64,000 nucleotides of DNA, taken from the NCBI RefSeq assembly GCF_019145205.1, contig NZ_JAHSTT010000002.1, positions 310,001-374,000 of the forward strand, in the 5' to 3' direction. The position numbers were made by a program, and so were the translations under genes. Within the stretch, counting starts at the first letter, position 1; each line of letters starts with the position of its first letter. This document shows positions 57,096 to 64,000 of this stretch, in pieces. The notes under the pieces were generated by a model. It was given only the letters and a program-made list of their open reading frames with translations, searched no databases and was not told the origin of the DNA. This stretch comes from Pseudomonas khavaziana. Lineage in GTDB: Bacteria > Pseudomonadota > Gammaproteobacteria > Pseudomonadales > Pseudomonadaceae.

Positions 57096-59618
57096 ATGAA
57101 GAAGGTTACCAGTATGGGCGGCTGGCATCCGCCCTTGATGCCCTGGTGGGTTTCGATCTCCCGACGTTGCGGATCAAGGGTCGTCATCGGTCTGGCAACA
57201 CTCTGCAGCGCACCTGCCTACTCCCAGACGCTCGGAGAAGGCTTCGACCTTGCGGTGTTGTCAGCGCATGGAATCGACCCAAAGGTTGCTGATTATTTTA
57301 GTCATGCCGCGCGCTTTCGTGAGGGCGTTCATGTGGTGGGGCTGCGGGTCAACGGCAACCCGCTGGGCCTTGTGGAGGCGCGCTTTGATTACGAAGGGCA
57401 GCTGTGCTTCACCCCGCAATTGCTGGAAAAAGCTGGTTTACGGATTCCCACTGCCATTGTTCGCCAGGGCATTACGCCCAGTCAGGCATGTCATGATTTT
57501 CTGGGTGAGTATCCGGCCACCATCGTCAAGCTGCGCCCCAGCAGTGATGAGGTCACGCTGGTGGTGCCCACTCAATCGATGCGTGAGCAAGAGTGGGACA
57601 GCGGGAATTATTCCCAGGGTGGCACGGCGGCCGTGTTCAATTACGACGTGCAGGGGTTCGGTGAGCGCTCGCGCAACGACTCTGCCCGCTCTGTATCCGC
57701 CTACACCGAGGCGGGATTCAATCTGGGAAACTGGATCGTCCGCAGCCGACAGTTTTATGTGACTGACAATGGCAAGAGTCGCAGCGAGCATGTGAACGCC
57801 TTTGCCCAGCGCGATTTTGAAGCGCTGAAAAGTACCTTTCAGGCCGGCCAGATTTCCACTAATAACCCGATATTCGGCGGCCTGCAGCTTTCCGGTTTCC
57901 AGTTTTCTCCTGATGGTCGATCACGCGTTGCAGGGGCTGGCAGCCTGGTGGTGGTCGAAGGCTTGGCACAAGACTCATCGCGGGTCGAAGTGCGCCAGTC
58001 AGGCGTATTGATTCACACGACGCTGGTGCCTGCGGGGCCTTTCAGGTTTGCCGGCTTGCCCCTGCTCAATGGCACCAGCGATCTTGAAGTGAGTGTTATC
58101 GGTACGCGCGGTGGCAGTCATAGGTTCACTGTTCCAGCCGCGTCTTTTCGCGGCGCATTCCAGGTCGATCCAGGCTATTACTTTTCCCTTGGCAAAGTAC
58201 GGGGAGCCGGGCTGGATAATGGCGAGTCCCCGGTGGTTGCGATGGGCAGCGGGACTTGGGGGCTGGGGCGTGATTCGTCGTTGGGGTTCGGCCTGATGAG
58301 CACGGATGCCTATCACGCTGCGGGTGGAACGCTGAGCACGGTTTTTTTCCAGCGTCTGTCTATCGCAGTCAGCCAGACCCTGTCTCGCGACGATGCAGGT
58401 AACGTCAGCGGGGGGCAGCGTGGGATTTCCCTGGGAAGCCCCCTGACCGCCACTATCGAGCTGAATGCCAGTGCTACCACTCGCACGCGTGGCTATCGCG
58501 AGCTGCTGGAGGCCGGGCGGTCGATTGGGCATGACGACCTCAACTCCCGGTTCAAAAACCAATATACCGTTGGGGTGAGCTGGGTGAACCCGCAATTGGG
58601 CGGATTCTCCCTTAATTACTCTCACGGATCGCAGTTTGACGGGCAATCTGCCGAACATCTGTTTGCTGCATGGAACCGTGATTTCGGCGGTACGCGTGTG
58701 GCGTTGATTGCCGATTCTCGGGTGGGGGGGGCCAGGGGGCGTACTGCTCGACGAAACGCCCGTGAGCAGCGTCGGCGAGAGCCCGGCAACGATCTTTCCG
58801 TTCGGCTGGAGGTAACCGTTCCTTTCGGCGAAAGCCGCAGCGTCAGGTCCTATGCCAGCCGCCGTGATGACAGGATCGAGCTTGGTGCGACGTTCAGTGA
58901 ACGCGTCAACGATGCCGTGAACTACGAAGTAGGTGTTGCACGTGAGCAAACCAGCCGTGAACAGTCTGTCCACGGTCGGGTGAATGTAACGCCGCGTTAT
59001 ACCCAATTCTCGTTGGGGATGCGGCGCGACTCGTTGGGCACAGGTTATTCCAGCCAATTGCAGGGCGGCGTGGTGGCTCATGAGGAGGGTCTGACGTTCT
59101 CGCCCTATGCCGTCCAAGACACCTTCGGCATCGTCTCGGTGGAGGGCGTCGGGGCCGCGAAAGTTTCGACCCCGCAGGGGCCGGTTTGGACGGATTACCG
59201 CGGGCAGGCGGTGATCGCCAGCCTGCCGGCCTATCAGAACAGCAGTGTACAAGTGCAAACCAAGTCACTGCCCCGCCGGATTGATTTGAAAAACGGTACC
59301 AAGACCCTTGCAGTCGGGCGGGGCTCTTTCAATAAGGTTGATTTTGACGTGATAAAGGTGCGTCGCCTGCTTCTGGATGTGCGTGACGAGCAAGGGCAGC
59401 CCTTGCCCCAAGGGGCTGCTGTTTTCGACGAGAATAATGCCTTCCTGACCACCGTCGTGGGTGAAGGCATGGTGTTCCTGAATAACCTGGACGAACCGCA
59501 GGTCTTGAGTGTTTCCCGTGGGGATGGCACCACCTGTTCGTTAGAACTGAACCCTGAGCCAGAAACCGATGAAGATCAACTTTACGAAACTGCCTCGGCG
59601 ATTTGCCGTGCCCGGTAA
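57096..59618 (+). CDS. outer-membrane pilus usher
   Basis: 840 residues: a long signal region (1-44, ending PAYSQ), the N-terminal chaperone-binding domain, a 24-strand barrel with a plug (Fim/Pap-type block NNPIFGGLQLSGFQF, later SLVVVEGLAQDSSRVEVRQSG) and C-terminal domains (PSTPQGPVW..YRGQAVIASLPAY region, then FDENNAFLTTVVGEGMVFL). It exports and polymerises the pilus. ATG 57096, 7 bp after the chaperone stop; the frame is open upstream inside the chaperone gene. The 3' end overlaps the next gene by 50 bp. Confidence 0.88.
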   Translation: MKKVTSMGGWHPPLMPWWVSISRRCGSRVVIGLATLCSAPAYSQTLGEGFDLAVLSAHGIDPKVADYFSHAARFREGVHVVGLRVNGNPLGLVEARFDYEGQLCFTPQLLEKAGLRIPTAIVRQGITPSQACHDFLGEYPATIVKLRPSSDEVTLVVPTQSMREQEWDSGNYSQGGTAAVFNYDVQGFGERSRNDSARSVSAYTEAGFNLGNWIVRSRQFYVTDNGKSRSEHVNAFAQRDFEALKSTFQAGQISTNNPIFGGLQLSGFQFSPDGRSRVAGAGSLVVVEGLAQDSSRVEVRQSGVLIHTTLVPAGPFRFAGLPLLNGTSDLEVSVIGTRGGSHRFTVPAASFRGAFQVDPGYYFSLGKVRGAGLDNGESPVVAMGSGTWGLGRDSSLGFGLMSTDAYHAAGGTLSTVFFQRLSIAVSQTLSRDDAGNVSGGQRGISLGSPLTATIELNASATTRTRGYRELLEAGRSIGHDDLNSRFKNQYTVGVSWVNPQLGGFSLNYSHGSQFDGQSAEHLFAAWNRDFGGTRVALIADSRVGGARGRTARRNAREQRRREPGNDLSVRLEVTVPFGESRSVRSYASRRDDRIELGATFSERVNDAVNYEVGVAREQTSREQSVHGRVNVTPRYTQFSLGMRRDSLGTGYSSQLQGGVVAHEEGLTFSPYAVQDTFGIVSVEGVGAAKVSTPQGPVWTDYRGQAVIASLPAYQNSSVQVQTKSLPRRIDLKNGTKTLAVGRGSFNKVDFDVIKVRRLLLDVRDEQGQPLPQGAAVFDENNAFLTTVVGEGMVFLNNLDEPQVLSVSRGDGTTCSLELNPEPETDEDQLYETASAICRAR

Positions 59619-60186
59619 GCCGAACGGTCCTTTTGCACCAGGCTATCTGGCTGGCGGGCTTTCCCTTTATTTGCTGTTTGGCGCGTTTGCGCTCAATGCC
59701 GCTTATGCCAGCGAGTGTCGAGTATCATTGAGCCAGCCCACCGTCGACTACGGGGTTATCCGTCGCGCTGAATTATGGGGCGAGCAGTCCGGACGCCCCA
59801 GATTTTCCTTGGGTAATCGCACTTTCAGGCTATCCGTGGCCTGTGCCGATGTGACGGCCATGGCGATGCGCATTACGGGTGTGCCAGCGGAGGCAGGGGC
59901 GTTTCGGTTCGGACGCGAGGGGCACTTCACACTGCAGCTTCAACAGGCTCAAGTGGACGGGCAGAATGTTCAAATGCGTGCAGTGCACCAGTTTGATGAG
60001 TCGGCAAATGGACGTTTGTATCCGGGCGTAGTGCTTTGCGCACAAGCAGGCGGCGCTCCAGTATCGGGACGCCGCTTTACTGCCTTGGTCAATATCGAAG
60101 CCTATATGCCGGCGAGCGGAATGGCCGTAGGCAACGAGACCTCGCTGGAAGGGCGGGGGACCTTCGAAAGAGTTCCCTGCGCCTGA
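59569..60186 (+). CDS. DUF1120 pilus subunit or tip adhesin (second)
   Basis: 205 residues: a signal-like helix (about 26-46, LAGGLSLYLLFGAFALNAAYA), then a DUF1120-type beta domain starting CRVSLSQPTVDYGVIRR with cysteines near 50 and 88. It ends FERVPCA, unlike the first subunit. It may be the tip or adhesin, because it closes the operon (inference). Its ATG is inside the usher's last 50 bases, an unusually long overlap. It ends 4 bp from the ABC transporter gene on the other strand. Confidence 0.78.
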   Translation: MKINFTKLPRRFAVPGKPNGPFAPGYLAGGLSLYLLFGAFALNAAYASECRVSLSQPTVDYGVIRRAELWGEQSGRPRFSLGNRTFRLSVACADVTAMAMRITGVPAEAGAFRFGREGHFTLQLQQAQVDGQNVQMRAVHQFDESANGRLYPGVVLCAQAGGAPVSGRRFTALVNIEAYMPASGMAVGNETSLEGRGTFERVPCA

Positions 60187-60190
60187 GATA

Positions 60191-60928
60191 TCAGGTCGGT
60201 GACTCCACTAGACCGATGAAGCTGGCGAGTTCAGGTGTCGCTGGGTGGGCGAACAACACTTTCGGATCGCCGGTTTCATGCACCTTGCCCTGATGCATGA
60301 ACACCAGTTTGTCACCGACTTCCCGGGCAAAGCGCATTTCGTGGGTCACCATGATCAGGGTCATGCCGTCCCGGGCGAGCTGGCGCACCACACTGAGCAC
60401 TTCATTGACCAGCTCCGGGTCCAGGGCCGACGTAATCTCATCGCACAACAGCACCTTGGGTGACATCGCCAATGCGCGGGCAATGGCCACCCGTTGCTGC
60501 TGGCCGCCGGACAAACGATCGGGAAAGGCATCGAACTTCTCGCCCAAACCGACCCGCTCGAGCATCTGCCTTGCCAGCTGTGCCGCCTTGGCCTTGGGCA
60601 CTTTCTGTACCACCTGCGGCGCCAGCATCACGTTTTCGCCGACGCTCAGGTGCGGGAACAGGTTGAACTGCTGGAATACCATGCCGACTTTCTGCCGCAG
60701 GCTGCGCAGATCGGCGCGGGCGGCGTCCAGGTATTCGCCGTCGACTTCGATCACACCGTCATTGATCGACTCCAGGCCGTTGAGAGTGCGCAGCAAAGTG
60801 GACTTGCCCGACCCGCTGCGGCCAATGATCGCAACCACCTGGCCTTCATCCACCGTCAGGTCAATGCCCTTGAGCACATGGTGATCGCCGTAATATTTAT
60901 GCAGGGCCGAAATTCTAAGCAGAGGCAT
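60191..60928 (-). CDS. polar amino-acid ABC transporter ATP-binding protein
   Basis: A 245-residue ABC ATPase of the polar amino-acid class (GlnQ/HisP-like): Walker A GRSGSGKST near 36, Q-loop FQQFNLFPHLS, signature LSGGQQQRVAIARAL, Walker B LLCDEITSALDPEL. Its ATG 60928 has AAGGAG upstream and overlaps the permease end by 14 bp. The last gene of a four-gene uptake operon. Confidence 0.93.
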   Translation of the reverse strand: MPLLRISALHKYYGDHHVLKGIDLTVDEGQVVAIIGRSGSGKSTLLRTLNGLESINDGVIEVDGEYLDAARADLRSLRQKVGMVFQQFNLFPHLSVGENVMLAPQVVQKVPKAKAAQLARQMLERVGLGEKFDAFPDRLSGGQQQRVAIARALAMSPKVLLCDEITSALDPELVNEVLSVVRQLARDGMTLIMVTHEMRFAREVGDKLVFMHQGKVHETGDPKVLFAHPATPELASFIGLVESPT

Positions 60929-61565
60929 GCAGTCTCCTTTCCAGGTAGCGCGCACTGAGGGACAAGGGGTAGCAGAGCAGGAAATAACCGAGGGCCACCA
61001 GGCCGTAGACCATGAAGGGTTCGAAGGTGGCATTGGCGAGCATGCCGCCGGTCTTGGTCAGTTCGGTGAAGCCGATGATCGAGGTCACGGCGGTGCCTTT
61101 GACCACCTGCACTGAAAAGCCCACCGTGGGCGCGACGGCAATGCGCAGCGCTTGCGGCAGGATCACATAGCGCAGTTGCTCAAGTGGGTTCAGGGCCAGG
61201 CTGGCCGAGGCCTCCCATTGGCCGTGGGCGATGGAGTCTACGCAGCCGCGCCAGATTTCGGCCAGGTAAGCACTGGTAAACAGGGTCAAGGCGATTGCCG
61301 CCGCCAGCCAGGGCGATATATCCACGCCAAGCAGAGCAACACCGAAGAATACCAGGAACAACTGCATCAACAATGGCGTGCCCTGGAACAGTTCGATATA
61401 GGTGCGGGCACTATTGCGCAGGAACGCTTTACGGCTGATGCGCATCGTCATCACCAGCAGGCCGATCAGGCCGCCGCCCACGAACGCCACCAATGACAAG
61501 AGCAGCGTCCATTGCAGGCCGGTGAGCAGGTTGCGCACGATGTCCCACAAGGTGAACTCACTCAT
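60915..61565 (-). CDS. polar amino-acid ABC transporter permease (first)
   Basis: 216 residues, five TM segments, HisMQ-type inner-membrane component. The EAA loop is present (EASASLALNPLEQLRYVILPQALRI). ATG 61565 overlaps the stop of the next permease. Works with the second permease as a heterodimer. Confidence 0.92.
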   Translation of the reverse strand: MSEFTLWDIVRNLLTGLQWTLLLSLVAFVGGGLIGLLVMTMRISRKAFLRNSARTYIELFQGTPLLMQLFLVFFGVALLGVDISPWLAAAIALTLFTSAYLAEIWRGCVDSIAHGQWEASASLALNPLEQLRYVILPQALRIAVAPTVGFSVQVVKGTAVTSIIGFTELTKTGGMLANATFEPFMVYGLVALGYFLLCYPLSLSARYLERRLHASA

Positions 61566-62230
61566 CGGCTGTTCCTCATTACAAACCGCCGGCCGATCCA
61601 GTTGAGCAACTGGCGGATCATCAGCGCCATGCACAGGTAAACAAGGGTGGTCAGGGCATAGGTTTCAAATGCACGGAAATTACGCGATTGGATAAAGTTG
61701 GCGGCAAAGCTCAATTCTTCAGTCGCGATCTGCGAACACACCGCCGAACCCAGCATCACGATGATGATCTGGCTGCTCAGGGCCGGCCACACCTTGCCCA
61801 GCGCCGGCAGCAACACCACATGGCGGAACGCTTCGAAGCGCGTCATCGCCAACGCTGCAGCTGCTTCCAGTTGCCCACGCGGGATGGCCTGGATCCCGGC
61901 GCGGATGATCTCGGTGGAGTAGGCGCCGAGGTTGATCACCATTGCCAGCACCGCGGCTTGCCACTCGGTGATTTTCAGCCCCAGGGACGGCAGACCGAAA
62001 AAGATGAAGAACAACTGCACCAGGAAGGGTGTGTTGCGGATCAATTCAACATACACACCAAAGATCCACGCAAACGGCTGGATCTTCCACGCCCGCACCA
62101 CGGCGCCAAGGGTGCCCAGGGCAATCCCGAGGATCGCGCCGATGGCCGTCAGCTCCAGGGTGAACAGTGCGCCGCGCAGCAGCAGGTCGGTATTGGCCAG
62201 CACCGGCACAAAGTCGAATTGATAGGCCAT
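61562..62230 (-). CDS. polar amino-acid ABC transporter permease (second)
   Basis: 222 residues with five TM segments and the EAA motif (LEAAAALAMTRFEAFRHVVLLPALGKVWP), HisMQ family. It starts MAYQFDFVPVLANTDLLLRG, the usual N-terminus of this group. The 3' end overlaps the first permease's start by 4 bp, and the binding-protein gene lies 14 bp upstream. Confidence 0.92.
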   Translation of the reverse strand: MAYQFDFVPVLANTDLLLRGALFTLELTAIGAILGIALGTLGAVVRAWKIQPFAWIFGVYVELIRNTPFLVQLFFIFFGLPSLGLKITEWQAAVLAMVINLGAYSTEIIRAGIQAIPRGQLEAAAALAMTRFEAFRHVVLLPALGKVWPALSSQIIIVMLGSAVCSQIATEELSFAANFIQSRNFRAFETYALTTLVYLCMALMIRQLLNWIGRRFVMRNSR

Positions 62231-62244
62231 CTGTCAGCTCCGCT

Positions 62245-63030
62245 TCAGAGATCAGCAGGCAGCGGTTCTTTCAGCCACTGCAGTGCGTTCTTTTCCAGGC
62301 TGCCATCAGCCTTGGCCGTGACCAGGATCTGGTTGACCTTTTCCAGCAACGCCGGCTCGTTCTTGTTCACGCCTACGTACACCGGTGAATCCTTGAGTTT
62401 TACCTTAAGCGCAGGTACGCGTTTGGGATTGCGTTCGCTGATGGCGACCATGACCACGTTGCCGCTGGCGATCAGGTCGACCTGGCCGGCCAGGTAGGCG
62501 GCGATGGTCGAATTGTTGTCTTCGAAGCGCTTGATCGTGGCTTCCTTGGGGGCCACTGCGGTCAGCTCGATATCTTCGATGGCGCCCCGGGTCACACTGA
62601 TGGTCTTGCCCTTGAGGTCATCGGTGCTGCCAATGGCGGCCTCAGGCGACCCGAACACGGCCAGATAGAACGGGGCGTAGGCCTTGGAGAAGTCGATGAC
62701 CTTTTCGCGCTCAGGGTTCTTGCCCAGGCTGGAAATCACCAGGTCGACCTTGCCGGTGGTGAGGAACGGAATGCGGTTAGTGCTGTTGACCGGGGTCAGT
62801 TCCAGCTTGACCTTGAGTTGGTCGGCCAGCAGCTTGGCGGTGTCGATGTCCAGGCCGCGTGGCTGCATGTCGGGGCCGACCGAACCAAAGGGCGGGAAGT
62901 CCTGGGGAACGGCGACCTTGAGGGTGCCCCGGGCGACGATGTCATCCAGAGCATCAGCCTGGGCGGGAGCCTGGCTCAGCATCAGGCTGGCAAACAGGGC
63001 AGGGAGCAGGGCGCTGTAGCGCTTGGTCAT
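62245..63030 (-). CDS. amino-acid ABC transporter substrate-binding protein
   Basis: A 261-residue family 3 solute-binding protein: signal peptide 1-25 (MTKRYSALLPALFASLMLSQ.. then APAQA), then KVAVPQDFPPFGSVGPD, the RGLDIDTAKLLAD block, and VDLVISSLGKNPEREKVIDFS. It binds an amino acid or related compound in the periplasm. ATG 63030; substrate unknown. The operon is divergent from the GntR gene. Confidence 0.93.
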   Translation of the reverse strand: MTKRYSALLPALFASLMLSQAPAQADALDDIVARGTLKVAVPQDFPPFGSVGPDMQPRGLDIDTAKLLADQLKVKLELTPVNSTNRIPFLTTGKVDLVISSLGKNPEREKVIDFSKAYAPFYLAVFGSPEAAIGSTDDLKGKTISVTRGAIEDIELTAVAPKEATIKRFEDNNSTIAAYLAGQVDLIASGNVVMVAISERNPKRVPALKVKLKDSPVYVGVNKNEPALLEKVNQILVTAKADGSLEKNALQWLKEPLPADL

Positions 63031-63231
63031 GACGACTCTCCGAGAAAGGCGAAGGAATTTTCTGGATTTGCTCAGTGCACAGCCCATGCCACTCCTCTCG
63101 TAATGGCCTGCAACACTTGGATTTGCTCGGCGGCAGCGGTCTTACTGGTCTGAACAGTTGTAGCCGGTTTCGCACCCTTTTCGGGCGTCGATAAAACCGT
63201 GCGAGCCCCTTTGGGGCGTGGCTTGCGGCCG

Positions 63232-63251
63232 GTTGTAAATAGCTTTACAAC
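63232..63251. promoter_or_regulatory. palindromic operator candidate for the GntR regulator
   Basis: GTTGTAAA-TAGC-TTTACAAC: perfect 8-bp arms around 4 bases, 33 bp before the GntR start and 200 bp from the transporter start. A related half-site, CAGTTGTAG, is near 63157-63165. Binding inferred. Confidence 0.6.
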
Positions 63252-63284
63252 TAGCTGCACAGTGACCTGGAAACCTGGCTTTTT

Positions 63285-63980
63285 ATGAATTCCATCGCCC
63301 AAGCCGTACCGGAGGCGGCCCTGCAAGCCATCCGCAAGCTGATCAAAGAGCAGGGCTTCGGGCCGGGCGACGCGTTGCCTTCCCAGCGTGACCTGGCGGT
63401 GCAATTAGGGGTGAGCCGGGCGTCGTTGCGCGAGGCATTGTCGTCCCTGAGTGCCTTGGGCGTGGTCAGCGTCCAGCCGGGTAAAGGTGTGTTCGTGCAA
63501 GATAGGCAAGAGGCGCCGGTGTTCGCCTGGCCCTTTGCCGCACAGGCCACGCCCTTGGAGATTTTCCAGTTGCGGTATGCATTGGAAGGCTTTGCGGCGG
63601 GGTTGGCTGCGGTGACACTGACCATCGACGAGCTGGACGGGCTGGAGGACAATGTCGAAGCGATGCGCAAGGTGATCAAGACTGGTGACTTCAACGCGGC
63701 CGCCGCGCTGGATTTCGAGTTTCACCAGCGCATCCTGCTGGCCAGTGGCAACCAGGCGATGGTGAGCATCCTCAGTGCCAGCGCGGAGGTGTTCCTGGAG
63801 AGCCAGAAACTACCGTTCATCCGGCCGGAACGCGCCATGGAGACCTGGCAGGAACATCGCAAAATCCTGCGCGCCCTGGCCCGGCGTTCCAGTACGGCGG
63901 CCCAGAAAGCCATGCAGGAACACGTGAGCAAGGCGGCGTTGCGCACCGGCATAGCATTCGTGACGCCCGTCACGTCGTGA
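63285..63980 (+). CDS. GntR family regulator (FadR-type FCD)
   Basis: 231 residues: an N-terminal winged HTH (about 10-70, GPGDALPSQRDLAVQLGVSRASLREALSSL) and a C-terminal FCD helical domain (about 85-220, with FEFHQRILLASGN metal/ligand residues). It probably controls the divergent amino-acid transporter operon. ATG 63285. It is complete; the window ends 20 bases after its stop. Confidence 0.92.
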   Translation: MNSIAQAVPEAALQAIRKLIKEQGFGPGDALPSQRDLAVQLGVSRASLREALSSLSALGVVSVQPGKGVFVQDRQEAPVFAWPFAAQATPLEIFQLRYALEGFAAGLAAVTLTIDELDGLEDNVEAMRKVIKTGDFNAAAALDFEFHQRILLASGNQAMVSILSASAEVFLESQKLPFIRPERAMETWQEHRKILRALARRSSTAAQKAMQEHVSKAALRTGIAFVTPVTS

Positions 63981-64000
63981 ATGGTTATACCCATACTCAT

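Overview
The window is a chromosomal segment of a Pseudomonas of the fluorescens/putida lineage. The evidence is gene order, which follows the well-known Pseudomonas order almost gene for gene: pauR-cycB ... xpt-rep-GGDEF/EAL-MATE-LysR ... comM-ubiK-glnK-amtB ... sutA ... xerC-dapF-lysA-lptM / cyaY-rnk-cyaA ... argH-algR-hemCDXY-dsbH-algQ-FKBP-algP-ABC-F ... hemB-ppk / ppx. The high-GC codon use and the short 'GTGGGAGGGGGCTTGC' and 'GTAGGAGCGAGCTTGC' REP-type repeats between genes also fit fluorescens-group pseudomonads. No tRNA, rRNA, CRISPR array, insertion sequence or prophage was seen.

Layout. 1-16 kb: the 3' part of a polyamine regulator, cytochrome c5, a CoA-hydrolase/transferase family enzyme, purine salvage (xpt), Rep helicase, a c-di-GMP protein, a MATE exporter divergent from a LysR regulator, a chemoreceptor, a six-TM ABC-type membrane domain divergent from a TetR regulator, and comM. 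16-20 kb: ubiK, the nitrogen operon glnK-amtB with a sigma-54 promoter and two upstream dyads, YjbQ and SutA. 19.5-24.1 kb (minus strand): lptM-lysA-dapF-DUF484-xerC-HAD, a compact cell-wall/lysine/recombination operon. 24.4-29 kb: cyaY, DUF1289, rnk with an attenuator-like leader, and cyaA. 30-41 kb: argH, then algR-hemC-hemD-hemX-hemY, dsbH, algQ, FKBP and the lysine/alanine repeat protein AlgP. 41-50 kb: a YheS-like ABC-F protein coupled to a small MscS channel, a LysE exporter, a cytochrome c-FTR1 iron permease, YaiI, ElbB, a sterol-desaturase-like enzyme and DedA. 50-55 kb: hemB-ppk convergent with ppx. 55-60 kb: an accessory chaperone-usher pilus operon with two DUF1120 subunits behind an AT-rich leader. 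60-64 kb: a polar amino-acid ABC transporter divergent from a GntR/FadR regulator.

Shared themes. Haem synthesis (hemB, hemCDXY) lies among redox and iron genes. Nitrogen (glnK-amtB), phosphate (ppk/ppx) and cAMP (cyaA) control genes are all present, and the regulatory sites seen by eye match those roles: sigma-54 plus NtrC-like sites before glnK, a Pho-box-like repeat before hemB-ppk, an ANR/FNR-like box before hemC, and palindromes in several divergent regulator/target spacers. REPIN elements lie mostly between convergent gene ends. The most unusual non-coding object is a roughly 280-bp element at 44.4-44.66 kb whose core folds as a perfect 25-bp stem holding two more hairpins.

All functional calls rest on reading the protein sequences and on remembered family knowledge; no database search was possible.
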